Part shown: positions 54,655 through 63,038 of the stretch, one piece after another
How the letters are laid out: each line of letters begins with the position of its first letter
How positions within the stretch are numbered: position 1 is the first letter of the stretch
Origin: Lentzea sp. NEAU-D7
GTDB taxonomy: Bacteria; Actinomycetota; Actinomycetes; Mycobacteriales; Pseudonocardiaceae
DNA length: 64,000 nucleotides
Direction: 5' to 3'
NCBI RefSeq assembly: GCF_026242055.1
Contig: NZ_JAPJDL010000001.1
Coordinates: 682,001 to 746,000 of the forward strand
The notes under the pieces: model-generated
The model's input: only the letters and a program-made list of their open reading frames with translations
Database searches by the model: none
What the model was told of the DNA's origin: nothing
Program-made: the position numbers and the translations under genes

Positions 54655-55326
54655 CTACTTCGCGACCCGGTCGAGCCACTCGGCCAGGAGGGCCCGTTCC
54701 GCTGGAGACAGCACCAGGGGCGGGTCCTCCTCCAGTGCCGCCCTCAGCGCGATCGCCCGGCTCGGGATGTCCGTCGGCGCGTCCGGCGCGACGTCCGTCG
54801 TGATCGCCCTGATGACGTTCTCGCGCGAGAACGCAATGAGCTCCAGGTCTCGCTCCTGCTCCGGCGTCGCGAGCAGCGCCAGCACCACGCCCATGCCCGC
54901 CGCGTGCACGAACTGCGCCGCCTGCTCCACCGGGACCGTCAGGCGGCCCGCCGCCGCGATGCGGCCGATGATCTCGCGGAGCATCGCGTCCGCCTCCAGC
55001 CTCGCCGCGCGCTTGCGCGGCTCGCCGTACATCAGCAGGTAGAACGCGGGCCGCGCCAGGCCGAAGCCGATGTGCAGGTCCCACCCCCTGCGCAGGTCGT
55101 CGACGGGGTCGTCGCCCACGCCCATCGCGTGCTTGCTCGAGAGGTAGTCGGAGAAACCGAACCCCGCCACGGCGTCGAGCAGCCCGTCCTTGTCGCCGAA
55201 CAGCCGGTAGAGCGTCGGCGCCTGCACTCCCGCGGCCGCGGCGACCGCGCGCGTGGAGACCGCTTCCTTGCCGCCCTCGACGAGCAGGTCGGCCGCGGCC
55301 TTCACCAGACGCTCCCTCGTGTCCAT
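54655..55326 (-). CDS. TetR family transcriptional regulator
   Basis: A 223-aa regulator with the helix-turn-helix at about 20-48 (STRAVAAAAGVQAPTLYRLFGDKDGLLDAV) and a TetR_C ligand domain. It is divergent from the two-gene SDR operon across 92 nt containing the palindrome TATCAGTGATA, so it likely represses those genes. The 3' end lies 16 nt from the NLP stop, convergent, with no obvious terminator in between. Confidence 0.9.
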   Translation of the reverse strand: MDTRERLVKAAADLLVEGGKEAVSTRAVAAAAGVQAPTLYRLFGDKDGLLDAVAGFGFSDYLSSKHAMGVGDDPVDDLRRGWDLHIGFGLARPAFYLLMYGEPRKRAARLEADAMLREIIGRIAAAGRLTVPVEQAAQFVHAAGMGVVLALLATPEQERDLELIAFSRENVIRAITTDVAPDAPTDIPSRAIALRAALEEDPPLVLSPAERALLAEWLDRVAK

Positions 55327-55364
55327 GTAACGACGATAACACGCCAGCGGTAGCAGCGATTCGA

Positions 55365-55375
55365 TATCAGTGATA
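55365..55375. promoter_or_regulatory. Candidate TetR operator between TetR and SDR genes
   Basis: TATCAGTGATA is a perfect 5-1-5 palindrome located 44 nt before the SDR ATG and 38 nt before the TetR start, suitably placed to control both. Confidence 0.5.
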
Positions 55376-55418
55376 CGTTTTGGAGGTAACGACGGAAACA
55401 GCAGCTAGGAGCACTGAC

Positions 55419-56144
55419 ATGACTCGCGTTGCGATCGTCACCGGCGGATCGAGGGGCATCGGACGGGCAGCCGCCGAACGTCTCGCCGCCGGGGGAACTG
55501 CCGTTGTCATCGTGTACGCCGGCAACAAGAGCGCCGCTGACGAGACCGTGGAGAAGATCAGGGCGAACGGCGGTCAGGCCGTCGCCGCGCAGGCCGACGT
55601 CGGCGACGAGGAGGCGGTCACCGCCGCCTTCGAACTGGCCGGGGAGACCTTCGGCGGCGTCGACGTCGTGGTGAACTCGGCGGGCATCATGCCGCTCGGC
55701 ACCGTCGCGGACATGGACCTCGACACGTTCGACCGCGTCATGCGCACCAACGCCCGCGGCACGTTCATCGTGAACCAGCAGGCCGCCCGCAGGCTGCGCG
55801 ACGGTGGCGCGATCATCAACGTCTCGTCGTCCGTGGTGGGCCTGCGCTTCCCCCAGTACGGGGCCTACGCCATGTCCAAGGGCGGCGTCGAGGCGCTGAC
55901 CCTGGTCCTCGCCCGTGAGCTGCGCGGCCGCGACATCACCGTGAACACCGTCGCCCCCGGCCCCACGGCCACCGACCTGTTCCTCGACGGCAAGGACCAG
56001 GCGACCATCGACACCCTCGCGAAGCAGGCGCCGCTGGAGCGTCTCGGCTCGACCGGCGACATCGCCGAGGTCATCTCCTTCCTGGCCGGTCCCGCTCGCT
56101 GGATCAACGGCCAGACCATCCGCGCGAACGGAGGCATCATCTGA
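55419..56144 (+). CDS. SDR family oxidoreductase (3-oxoacyl-ACP reductase-like)
   Basis: A 241-aa classical short-chain dehydrogenase. The cofactor motif is TGGSRGIGRAAAERL (about 8-22), followed by the structural NSAGIMP near 88 and the catalytic Ser-Tyr-Lys: INVSSS near 137, YGAYAMSK near 149-156. An N-terminal Arg in the cofactor loop suggests NADP(H). The ATG at 55419 has AGGAG 7 nt upstream. The stop overlaps the ATG of the second SDR by one base, so the two form an operon under the divergent TetR. Confidence 0.92.
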   Translation: MTRVAIVTGGSRGIGRAAAERLAAGGTAVVIVYAGNKSAADETVEKIRANGGQAVAAQADVGDEEAVTAAFELAGETFGGVDVVVNSAGIMPLGTVADMDLDTFDRVMRTNARGTFIVNQQAARRLRDGGAIINVSSSVVGLRFPQYGAYAMSKGGVEALTLVLARELRGRDITVNTVAPGPTATDLFLDGKDQATIDTLAKQAPLERLGSTGDIAEVISFLAGPARWINGQTIRANGGII

Positions 56145-57016
56145 TGGGCGAGGTCATCGTCGTCACGGGCGCGTCCAGCGGCTTCGGCGCGCTGGCGGTG
56201 CGCAGGCTGGCCCTCGCCGGACACACGGTGTACGCGGGCATGAGGGAAACCCTCGGCCGCAACGCCACCGCCGTCGCGGACCTGAAGGCCTTCGGGGCCG
56301 AGAACAACGCCGACGTGCACGCCGTCGAACTCGACGTGCGGTCGCAGGAGTCCGCGGACGCCGCGATCAGCACGATCATCGAGGAACAGGGCCACCTGGA
56401 CGTGGTCGTCCACAACGCGGGCCACATGGCCACCGGCCCGGCCGAGGCCTTCACGCCGGAGCAGTACGCGGACCTGTACGACGTCAACGTCCTGGGCACC
56501 CAGCGCGTGAACCGCGCCGCCCTGCCGCACCTGCGCGGCCGGCGCTCCGGCCACGTCGTGTGGGTCGGGTCGAGCTCGACGCGCGGCGGCACTCCCCCGT
56601 ACCTGGCGCCGTACTTCGCGGCCAAGGCGGCGATGGACGCGGTGGCCGTCTCCTACCGCGCCGAACTGCTGCGGTTCGGCATCGAGACCACGATCGTCGT
56701 GCCGGGCGCGTTCACCCGCGGCACCAACCACTTCGCGCACAGCGGCACGCCCGCCGACACCGCACGCGCCGCGGAGTACGAGGAGCTCTACCCCGGCCTG
56801 GTGGACCAGGTCGGCAGCCGCCTCGCCGAGCTGGAGCCGTCGTGGGCGGACGCCGGTGCCGTGGCCGACGCGATCGTGGACGTGGCCGGCGCCGCGAAGC
56901 CGCCGTTCCGGGTGCACGTCGACCCTTCCTCCGACGGCGCGGAGGTCGTCAACGCGGTGGCGGACCGGATCCGCGGCGAGTTCCTGCGCCGGGTCGAGCT
57001 GGCCGACCTGATCTAG
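56144..57016 (+). CDS. SDR family oxidoreductase
   Basis: A 290-aa short-chain dehydrogenase, longer than its operon partner by a C-terminal extension. TGASSGFGALAVRRLA (8-23) binds the cofactor, HNAGHM lies near 91, and the catalytic residues are in WVGSSSTRGG (Ser) and YLAPYFAAKAAMDAV (Tyr-x-x-x-Lys). The YFAAK variant with GTPPYLAP just before it is typical of the large uncharacterised SDR group that acts on hydrophobic alcohols or ketones. Coupled to the upstream SDR (TGATG). The 3' end overlaps the deacetylase gene by 4 nt. Confidence 0.9.
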   Translation: MGEVIVVTGASSGFGALAVRRLALAGHTVYAGMRETLGRNATAVADLKAFGAENNADVHAVELDVRSQESADAAISTIIEEQGHLDVVVHNAGHMATGPAEAFTPEQYADLYDVNVLGTQRVNRAALPHLRGRRSGHVVWVGSSSTRGGTPPYLAPYFAAKAAMDAVAVSYRAELLRFGIETTIVVPGAFTRGTNHFAHSGTPADTARAAEYEELYPGLVDQVGSRLAELEPSWADAGAVADAIVDVAGAAKPPFRVHVDPSSDGAEVVNAVADRIRGEFLRRVELADLI

Positions 57017-57732
57017 CGACCGCCGAGGAGCGTGGACACGGTGACGAACCGGTAGCCGCGTTCCTTGAGCCCGGTGATGACGGGCCTGAGCGCCTGCCGG
57101 GTCTGCTCCCTCGCCGCGTACATGGGGTGCAGCAGGATGATCGAGCCCGGCCTGGTCTGCGCCAGGGTCCGCTGGGTGATCTCCTGCGCGGTGGGCGAGC
57201 CCTCGGAGTCCGGTTCGACGTCCCACATGACCGTCGTGCGGTCGTGCTGCTCCAGGTAGAGCGGCAGGGCGAAGAGCTTCTTGCCGTTGGGCGGGCGGAA
57301 GTGGATGTCGCCGCTGTAGCCGGTCTTGCGGATCTGGGCGTCGGTGTCCTCCACCTCCCTCGCCACCGTGCTCGGCAGAACGCCGACCATGCGCTGGTGG
57401 TTGTAGGTGTGGTTGCCGATCTCGTGCTTGGCGTCCGCGATCCGCCTGCCGAGGTCGGGGTGCTTCTCGAGGTCGCGGCCCATGAGGAAGAACGTGGCCG
57501 GCACGTCCTCGGCCGCGAGCAGGTCCAGGACCTGCTGGGCACCGGCGGGGTCCGGCCCGTCGTCGAAGGTGAGGGCGACCACCTTCTCGCCGGTCTCGAC
57601 GCGGTCGACCAGGTCGCCGAAGAACTGGAACGTGCGGGCGCTGCTGACGTTCCACAGGGTGACCGCGGCGACGAGCACGAGCGTGAGGCTCGCCGCCGTG
57701 ATGATCGTGGGCTTGCGCCGCAACCACTTCAT
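57013..57732 (-). CDS. Membrane-anchored polysaccharide deacetylase (NodB/CE4)
   Basis: 239 aa. An N-terminal membrane anchor (about residues 9-28) precedes a CE4 domain. Motif 1 is LTFDDGPD (Asp57, Asp58), motif 2 NHTYNH (His108, His112; the metal triad Asp-His-His), motif 3 RPPNGK, motif 4 DVEPDSEG and motif 5 IILLHP. All residues for metal-dependent N- or O-deacetylation are present, so it should act at the cell surface on peptidoglycan or chitin-like polymers. It is the last gene of the PerM-MsrA-MOSC operon; its ATG overlaps the MOSC stop (ATGA). Confidence 0.9.
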   Translation of the reverse strand: MKWLRRKPTIITAASLTLVLVAAVTLWNVSSARTFQFFGDLVDRVETGEKVVALTFDDGPDPAGAQQVLDLLAAEDVPATFFLMGRDLEKHPDLGRRIADAKHEIGNHTYNHQRMVGVLPSTVAREVEDTDAQIRKTGYSGDIHFRPPNGKKLFALPLYLEQHDRTTVMWDVEPDSEGSPTAQEITQRTLAQTRPGSIILLHPMYAAREQTRQALRPVITGLKERGYRFVTVSTLLGGR

Positions 57733-58211
57733 GCGTCCACTATGACCGCGGTGGATCTTCCGGTGCGCAGCACCCCGTCGTCCAGCGGCACGCACCGGAT
57801 CCCGCCCCTGCCCCGCAGCGCCTTGAAGGCACCCGGAGCGATGACCTGGTCCATCCACGCGCACGGGTGCGCCGGACGACGCACCTCGAACCGCACCGGC
57901 CCGTCCCCGCTGTCCAGGCTGAACACGGTGCCGCGCGGCAGCGAGTCCACGCCGAACCCGCGCACGACGACGTTGCGGCGCGCCAGCAGCGGGTCCACCG
58001 GCCACGGATCGAGCGACTCGGCCGCGATGAAGGTGACCGCGGCGTTGCGGTGCGCGGGGTGGTTGAAGTAGCGGTCGCCGACGACGCCCAGCCCCGCCCG
58101 GATCTCCACGTGGTCACGCGAGACGGGCCCCGGATCGGGACGAGGGCCGTCCGACGGACGGCCCTCGAAAGCGTGCACGGGTGAGACGTGCAGCGCGACG
58201 ATCTCGATCAA
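57729..58211 (-). CDS. MOSC domain protein
   Basis: A 160-aa MOSC-fold protein. The family-typical [10 protein letters not shown] segment near residue 37 and the conserved cysteine in [13 protein letters not shown] (near 116) are present; that Cys carries sulfur in molybdenum cofactor sulfurases and related enzymes. The small size fits stand-alone bacterial YiiM-like MOSC proteins, which can reduce hydroxylated compounds. A TTG start at 58211 overlapping the MsrA stop (TTGA) is inferred; the frame has no ATG or GTG at a suitable place. MsrA upstream and deacetylase downstream complete the operon. Confidence 0.8.
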   Translation of the reverse strand: MIEIVALHVSPVHAFEGRPSDGPRPDPGPVSRDHVEIRAGLGVVGDRYFNHPAHRNAAVTFIAAESLDPWPVDPLLARRNVVVRGFGVDSLPRGTVFSLDSGDGPVRFEVRRPAHPCAWMDQVIAPGAFKALRGRGGIRCVPLDDGVLRTGRSTAVIVDA

Positions 58212-58705
58212 CGCTCGCCGAGCTGCCACTCCGGCCGCACGTAGTGGCACGTGTAGCCGTTCGGGTAACGCTCCAGGTAGTCCTGGTGCTCGGGCTCGGC
58301 CAGCCAGAAGTCCGACTCCTGGGTGACCTCGGTGACGACCTTGCCGGGCCACTTGCCGGAGGCGTCGACCGCGGCGATCGTCTCCTCCGCGATCTTCTTC
58401 TGGGTGTCGTCGGTGTAGAAGATCGCCGAGCGGTAGCCGGCGCCGATGTCGTTGCCCTGGCGGTTGCGGGTCGACGGGTCGTGGATCTGGAAGAAGAACT
58501 CCAGGACCTGCCGGTAGCTGAGCTGCTCGGGGTCGAACACGATCTCGATGGCCTCGGCGTGGTTGCCGTGGTTGCGGTACGTGGCGTTCGGCGTGCTGGG
58601 GTCGCCGGTGTACCCGACGCGCGTGGAGACGACGCCGGGGTGGCGGCGGAACAGGTCCTGCATGCCCCAGAAACAGCCGCCCGCGAGAACAGCCTTCTCC
58701 GTCAC
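58208..58705 (-). CDS. msrA: Peptide methionine sulfoxide reductase A
   Basis: A 165-aa cytosolic repair enzyme reducing the S-epimer of methionine sulfoxide. The active-site GCFWG has Cys11 with the usual Phe-Trp pair. [29 protein letters not shown] and [14 protein letters not shown] are canonical. The GTG at 58705 is favoured because GAGGAG lies just upstream and the family begins here ([14 protein letters not shown]). The GTG at 58732, overlapping the permease stop, is an alternative. Oxidative-stress repair is coupled to a permease, a MOSC protein and a surface deacetylase. Confidence 0.94.
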   Translation of the reverse strand: MTEKAVLAGGCFWGMQDLFRRHPGVVSTRVGYTGDPSTPNATYRNHGNHAEAIEIVFDPEQLSYRQVLEFFFQIHDPSTRNRQGNDIGAGYRSAIFYTDDTQKKIAEETIAAVDASGKWPGKVVTEVTQESDFWLAEPEHQDYLERYPNGYTCHYVRPEWQLGER

Positions 58706-58728
58706 AGTGTCACTCCTCTTCTCGGTGT

Positions 58729-59868
58729 TCACTCAGGAGAACGTTCGGTCTCCCCTGGATCATCCCCGTCAGGTTGTGACGTAACCATTACGGACCTCGC
58801 CTCGATGACTTCGCCCAGGTAGCGCATCACGACGGCCACGGCGGCGGCGACCGGCACGGAGAAGAACGCGCCCGCGATGCCGTAGAGCGACGTGCCGGCC
58901 GTGACGACGAGCAGGACGACCGCCGCGTGCAGGCGCAGGCTGCGCGACTGCAGGATGGGCTGCAGCACGTTGCCCTCGACCTGCTGCACCACGATGACGA
59001 TGATCAGCATGATGATCGCCGTGGTCAGGCCGTTGCTGACGAGCGCGACCAGCACGGCCAGCGCACCGGCGATGAACGCGCCGATGATCGGGACGAAGCC
59101 GCCGAGGAACGTCAGCGCGGCCAGCGGCACCGCCAGCGGCACGCCCAGGACGAGCAGGCCCGCCCCGATGAACACCGCGTCGATCAGCGACACGACGGCC
59201 TGGCTGCGGATGAAGCTGCCGAGCGTGACCCAGATCCGCTCCAGCACCGTCGTGACGTGCCCACCGGCCCGCTCACCGATCAGCCCGCGCACCCAAGGCG
59301 TGAACCGCGTGCCGTCCTTGACGAAGAAGAAGGCCAGCAGCAGCGCCACGATCCCGGTCACCAGGCCCGACGTCACCGCGCCCGCACCGGTCAGCAGTCC
59401 GCCGGCGATCGACCCGATGCTGGACTGGACCTGGTCGACGCCCTGGGCGATCAACCGGTCGAGATCACTGCCGCGCAGGTTGAACGGCGGCCCTGCCACC
59501 CAGTCCTGCAGCTGCCTGACGGCCTTCTGCGCGCTCTGCGCGATCTCCGGCACACCGGACGCGATCGACGTCGAGATCGCCGCGATGACCCCGCCCAGCA
59601 CGCCGAGCCCGACGACCAGCACGATCGTCGCCGCCAGGGCCGAGTTGAGGCCCTTCGACATCATCCACCGCGCCGGCGGCCACAGCACCGTCGTGATCAG
59701 CAGGGCGAGCAGCACGGGCATGACGACCACCCAGAGCTTCCCGACCAGCCAGAAGACCATCCAGAAGCCCAGCGCGGCCAGCGCCACCCGAAGACTCCAC
59801 CGCGCGAGCCAGCTCACGCCGTGCCCGATGGCCTCACCCTTGTCCACCCACCTGCGATCCCGTTCCAC
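58729..59868 (-). CDS. AI-2E/PerM family membrane protein
   Basis: A 379-aa membrane protein with about eight segments in the PerM pattern: an N-terminal pair, two central helices, a long extracytoplasmic loop (about 100-150, [20 protein letters not shown]), then four C-terminal helices with the [24 protein letters not shown] segment and [15 protein letters not shown], both hallmarks of the family. Members include putative AI-2 exporters and Na+/H+ antiporters, so the substrate is undefined. It is the first gene of a four-gene operon with overlapping stops and starts. Confidence 0.88.
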   Translation of the reverse strand: MERDRRWVDKGEAIGHGVSWLARWSLRVALAALGFWMVFWLVGKLWVVVMPVLLALLITTVLWPPARWMMSKGLNSALAATIVLVVGLGVLGGVIAAISTSIASGVPEIAQSAQKAVRQLQDWVAGPPFNLRGSDLDRLIAQGVDQVQSSIGSIAGGLLTGAGAVTSGLVTGIVALLLAFFFVKDGTRFTPWVRGLIGERAGGHVTTVLERIWVTLGSFIRSQAVVSLIDAVFIGAGLLVLGVPLAVPLAALTFLGGFVPIIGAFIAGALAVLVALVSNGLTTAIIMLIIVIVVQQVEGNVLQPILQSRSLRLHAAVVLLVVTAGTSLYGIAGAFFSVPVAAAVAVVMRYLGEVIEARSVMVTSQPDGDDPGETERSPE

Positions 59869-59920
59869 GTGCCACAGTCTGTCGTGCCCTAGCCCGATCG
59901 GGTGGCGGGACGCGCCGAAA

Positions 59921-60316
59921 TCACCCCTGCCCCCAGAACGCGTCCTCCTCCGCCGGGTCGGCCGTGAACAGCCACACCTCGACGACCTTCCCGTCCGCGA
60001 CGCGCATCAGGTCGATCCCGGTCCCGTCCATCTCCGCGCCGGACCGCCGGGCGGTCCAGTGCACCGAAGCCGCCACGACATCGCCGTTCACCATCAGCGG
60101 CGCGCTGCGCTTCAAAGCGAAAGTGCCCTCGGACACGGACATCATGCCGCCGAGCATCGCCCCGACGGCTTCGCTGCCGCGGTGCACGCCCGAGAACCGG
60201 TTGCCGCCGGGCTGGTGCCACACGACGTCGTCGGAGAACTGGGCGGCGACGGTGGCGAAGTCACCGGCCTCCAGGGCGTCGAAGTAGGTGGTGGCGACGG
60301 CGAGCGGGGTGGTCAT
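59921..60316 (-). CDS. SnoaL/NTF2-like fold protein
   Basis: 131 aa. The cone-shaped NTF2 fold is indicated by AVATTYFDALEAGDFATVAAQFSDDVVWHQPGGNRFSGVHRG at the N-terminus and VHWTARRSGAEMDGTGIDLMRVADGKVVEVWLF near the end. SnoaL-like proteins are cyclases, isomerases, or ligand-binding proteins. The ATG at 60316 is chosen because GGAGAG precedes it; the in-frame start 12 nt upstream is weaker. It is divergent from an HxlR regulator across 74 nt containing repeated GTAAC motifs and probably under its control. Confidence 0.85.
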   Translation of the reverse strand: MTTPLAVATTYFDALEAGDFATVAAQFSDDVVWHQPGGNRFSGVHRGSEAVGAMLGGMMSVSEGTFALKRSAPLMVNGDVVAASVHWTARRSGAEMDGTGIDLMRVADGKVVEVWLFTADPAEEDAFWGQG

Positions 60317-60357
60317 AGGTCTCTCCATTTCGTTGCGGTTGACCTATGCTCACGAAA

Positions 60358-60384
60358 GTAACCAATTACCTCAACGTAACTAAT
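60358..60384. promoter_or_regulatory. Operator-like repeats between SnoaL and HxlR genes
   Basis: GTAACCAATTAC (60358-60369; GTAA and TTAC arms) is followed by GTAACTAAT at 60376-60384. The GTAAC elements are in direct repeat 18 bp apart, a pattern compatible with an HxlR dimer binding and controlling both divergent promoters. Confidence 0.5.
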
Positions 60385-60390
60385 GGACGG

Positions 60391-60768
60391 ATGTGCGCCA
60401 TGTCACAGACCATGCCGGACTGGAGCGTGCTCGCGGCCACCTGCCCGTCGCGCACGAGCCTGGCGCGCATCGCGAACAAGTGGACGGCGATGGCGGTGTC
60501 CGTGCTGGGCAACGGGCGCGCGCGGTTCGGCGACCTCAAGGCGCAGCTCGAGGGCATCAGCGGCAAGGTGCTCACCGAGACGCTGCGGGACCTCGAACGC
60601 GACGGGCTGATCACGCGGCACGTGTACGCCGAGGTGCCGCCGCGGGTCGAGTACGAGCTGACGGAACTCGGGTTCACGTTGCACGAGCCGCTGCTCGCGC
60701 TGTGCCGGTGGGCGGAGGACCACATCGCGGAGGTGCTGGTCAACCGCGAGGCGTACGACTCGCGCTGA
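60391..60768 (+). CDS. HxlR family winged-helix regulator
   Basis: A 125-aa DNA-binding protein. CPSRTSLARIANKWTAMAVSVLGNGRARFGDLKAQLEGISGKVLTETLRDLERDGLITRHVYAEVPPRVEYELTELG is a typical HxlR winged helix with an N-terminal Cys (about residue 14) that in several members senses electrophiles or redox. Start ATG 60391 or 60400. It is divergent from the SnoaL-like gene, its likely target, and converges on the FAD monooxygenase gene with a 29-nt overlap. Confidence 0.88.
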   Translation: MCAMSQTMPDWSVLAATCPSRTSLARIANKWTAMAVSVLGNGRARFGDLKAQLEGISGKVLTETLRDLERDGLITRHVYAEVPPRVEYELTELGFTLHEPLLALCRWAEDHIAEVLVNREAYDSR

Positions 60769-61915
60769 CGAGCACGCCGTCGATGTCCGGCGAGACGGAG
60801 CCGCGGATCAGTTTCCGCACGACGGGCAGGCCGGAGAGCTGGAACGCCAAGTCGCGCAACGAGATCCGCCACGCGGACGACGGCGCCATCCAGCCGATGA
60901 ACCGCCGCCCGAACTCCTGCGTGTGCTCGACGGCGGGCTTCATCCGGCTCTGATAACGCGCGAAGGCGCCTTCGGTGCCCGCGGCGAGCTCCTCCGCCAG
61001 CACGCAGGCGCCGGTCATCGCGAGTGAAGCACCGTGGCCGGCGAACAGCGAGACCGCACCGCACGCGTCGCCCACGAGCACGACCTTGCCGCGATGCCAC
61101 ACGGGCATGTCCACTTGGGACACTTCGTCGTAGTAGACGTCCTGCGGCACCACGGAGAGCAGCGAGGGCGCGACCCAGCCGAGGTCGCCGAACCGTTCCC
61201 GCAGCGCCGCGGCCGGATCAGCGGGCAGCTCGGGAGAAGCGGACCGGTAGAGCATCAGCGCGGCCATCGACCCGTCCCGCACGGCGTAGCAGCCGATCAT
61301 CCGCTGCGGCACGGTCAGCATCTGGTAGCGGTGACCGATCCGGGCGCTCAGCTCCACGTCCCGGAACGAGAACGCCGCCGTGTGGTGCCCGAGATAGCGC
61401 ACGAAGGACGACGACGGCCCGAACACCAGCTCCCGCACCCGCGAGTGCACCCCGTCGGCGCCGACGACCAGGTCGAACTCCCCCGAGGACCCGTCCGAGA
61501 ACGTCACCCGCCCGTCGTCCACGGCGGACACCGTTGTGCCACAACGGATCGAGGCCCGCAGGTCATCACGGACCACCGACGCGAGATCGCCGCGCAACAG
61601 GCTGATCACCCCGTCCGCGACCGCCTCGTAGGCGGCCGTGGAGATCTCGGCGCGCCGACGCCCCGAGGAGTCCACGCTCGTCACCGACGAGATCGGCGCC
61701 CGCCGCGCCTCCAGCGCCGGCAGCAGGCCCATCCGCCGTGCCACCTCGTGACCCGGTCCGAAGAAGTCGATCATGTAGCCGCCCGCGCGGAACGACGGTG
61801 CCTTCTCCACCACCGAGACGTCCCACCCGGCGCGCTCCAGCCACCACGCGGAGGTGAGCCCGGCGATCCCCGCCCCGACGATCAACGCACGCTGCTGGGC
61901 ATTCGACTTAGGCAT
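60740..61915 (-). CDS. FAD-dependent monooxygenase (group A flavoprotein, PHBH/TetX-like)
   Basis: A 391-aa cytosolic enzyme. The FAD dinucleotide motif is IVGAGIAGLTSAWWLERAG (residues 12-30), the DG motif VVGADGVHSRVR lies near 149-160, and the GD motif VVLVGDACGAVSLFAGHGASLAM near 275-297. The absence of a membrane or NAD(P)-specific domain fits group A hydroxylases such as TetX and phenol hydroxylases. It probably hydroxylates an aromatic or polyketide-like compound. The upstream TetR gene on the same strand (46-nt gap) likely controls it. Its -10-like TAAGTT stands 6 nt before the ATG, suggesting a leaderless start. Confidence 0.91.
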   Translation of the reverse strand: MPKSNAQQRALIVGAGIAGLTSAWWLERAGWDVSVVEKAPSFRAGGYMIDFFGPGHEVARRMGLLPALEARRAPISSVTSVDSSGRRRAEISTAAYEAVADGVISLLRGDLASVVRDDLRASIRCGTTVSAVDDGRVTFSDGSSGEFDLVVGADGVHSRVRELVFGPSSSFVRYLGHHTAAFSFRDVELSARIGHRYQMLTVPQRMIGCYAVRDGSMAALMLYRSASPELPADPAAALRERFGDLGWVAPSLLSVVPQDVYYDEVSQVDMPVWHRGKVVLVGDACGAVSLFAGHGASLAMTGACVLAEELAAGTEGAFARYQSRMKPAVEHTQEFGRRFIGWMAPSSAWRISLRDLAFQLSGLPVVRKLIRGSVSPDIDGVLVSASRTPRG

Positions 61916-61928
61916 ATGCCCAACTTAG
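61915..61928 (-). promoter_or_regulatory. Leaderless promoter of the FAD monooxygenase, repeated upstream of the TetR gene
   Basis: On the minus strand GCTAAGTTG, 4 nt and then the ATG matches GCTAAGTTG, 4 nt and then the GTG at 62517-62533. Both are followed by CC(C/T)AA(A/G)TC, so both proteins begin MPKS. TAAGTT would be the -10 box with transcription starting at the codon. Confidence 0.5.
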
Positions 61929-61961
61929 CACTCGCGGACGCGTTCGCCGAGACCGCGCAGG

Positions 61962-62519
61962 TCAGCCCGCGACGAGGCGCCGGAACGGACCCGCGACCAC
62001 GCGGAAGTCGACCGACGAGTCCAGCGCGCGGTGCAGCACCAGCCCGTCGATGGCCGCTCCCAGCAACAACGCCACCGCGTCGGCGTCCCGCACACCCGCG
62101 GTCCGCAGCCACTCGGCGACCCGCGCCCGGAAGTCCGCGACCAGCTCCGCCAGCCCCGCCCGCAGCTCGGGCAGCCGATGCGCGGCGAGGAACGCCTCGG
62201 CCAGCAGCAACGACTCGGGATCCGCACCCGTGAAGCGGGACAGGTCCTCGAAGATCCGCTCGACGCCCTCGGCCGGCGACGCGGTTCCGAGCGCCTGCGC
62301 CGACTCGGCCAGCACCCGCGCGGCGCGCTGGAGCGCGGCCGTCGACAGCAGCTCCGGCACCGACGAGAAGTGGTAGTGCACGAGCGCCGCGTTGACGCCC
62401 GCCCGTTCGGCGACCAGCCGCGTGGTCACCGCACCCCAGCCGACCTCGCCCACGAGCCGCGCGGCGGCGTCGATCAGTTGTTCACGGGTGCGGCGACCTC
62501 GGTCGGCTGATTTGGGCAC
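61962..62519 (-). CDS. TetR family transcriptional regulator
   Basis: A 185-aa regulator. The helix-turn-helix is at about 30-58 (TTRLVAERAGVNAALVHYHFSSVPELL) with an unusually rich HYHF tail to the recognition helix. The C-terminal domain has many alanines and a DGLVLHRALDSSVDF segment. The GTG at 62519 follows TAAGTT by 6 nt, so the start is probably leaderless. The first residues (MPKS) and the promoter repeat those of the FAD monooxygenase gene downstream, which it probably controls. Confidence 0.88.
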   Translation of the reverse strand: MPKSADRGRRTREQLIDAAARLVGEVGWGAVTTRLVAERAGVNAALVHYHFSSVPELLSTAALQRAARVLAESAQALGTASPAEGVERIFEDLSRFTGADPESLLLAEAFLAAHRLPELRAGLAELVADFRARVAEWLRTAGVRDADAVALLLGAAIDGLVLHRALDSSVDFRVVAGPFRRLVAG

Positions 62520-62533
62520 GCGTTCAACTTAGC
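62517..62533 (-). promoter_or_regulatory. Leaderless promoter of the TetR gene, matching that of the FAD monooxygenase
   Basis: The second copy of GCTAAGTTG plus 4 nt and a start codon (GTG). It may combine a -10 box with a shared operator for the TetR protein, giving coordinated autoregulation. Confidence 0.5.
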
Positions 62534-62957
62534 TTTCGGCCTTCTTCGTGAACGCCTCGAGCACCTCGGACCAGCCGCCCGTGTTGTCCTGCAGGGCCTT
62601 CGCGCGCAGCTCCTCCGAGCCCGCGAGCCGCGAGAACCCGCTCTCCACGACCTTGAGCCGAGTCGCCGCACCCTCGGGCGTGAGCGTGAACTCGACGAGC
62701 GTCGTGTTGTCCTCGCTCAGCTCCTGCCCGCCGAACGCGCTCGCCCAGCGGTAGGACACGTACGTCTGCGGCGTCACGGTCTCGACCCTGACCGGGAAGT
62801 CGCCGTACTGCTCGTTCTTGCAAAGGGTCGTCTCCCCCTCGACCGCGGTGCCGGACGGCTGTGTGGCCACCCAGAACCCCGGCTCGGTCACCAGCTGCCA
62901 GACCCGCGCCAACGGTGCTTCGATCAGGGTCTCGCGTTCGATCCGGTCCACGCTCAC
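62529..62957 (-). CDS. SRPBCC/AHSA1-like (START fold) protein
   Basis: 142 aa. The N-terminal IERETLIEAPLARVWQLVTEPGFWVA and the C-terminal long helix GSEELRAKALQDNTGGWSEVLEAFTKKAES are typical of the AHSA1 branch of the SRPBCC superfamily, helix-grip proteins binding hydrophobic ligands or acting in stress responses. The GTG at 62957 is chosen for GGGAG 5 nt upstream. Two near-identical operators at 62984-62999 and 63018-63033 lie in its promoter. No ArsR gene, the usual partner of such proteins, is adjacent within the window. Confidence 0.85.
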   Translation of the reverse strand: MSVDRIERETLIEAPLARVWQLVTEPGFWVATQPSGTAVEGETTLCKNEQYGDFPVRVETVTPQTYVSYRWASAFGGQELSEDNTTLVEFTLTPEGAATRLKVVESGFSRLAGSEELRAKALQDNTGGWSEVLEAFTKKAES

Positions 62958-62981
62958 GACAACTCCCAGGTCCGCCAATAA

Positions 62982-63033
62982 GTGCAACCCCAGAGTTGCA
63001 CATCCCCCCGAGGATGCGCAACCCCAGGGTTGC
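62982..63033. promoter_or_regulatory. Pair of matching operators ahead of the SRPBCC gene
   Basis: GCAACCCCAGAGTTGC (62984-62999) and GCAACCCCAGGGTTGC (63018-63033) are 16-bp palindromic sites differing at one base, 34 bp apart centre to centre (about three helical turns). The first is extended to GTGCAAC/GTTGCAC arms. They should bind a dimeric repressor cooperatively. Confidence 0.75.
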
Positions 63034-63038
63034 ATGTC

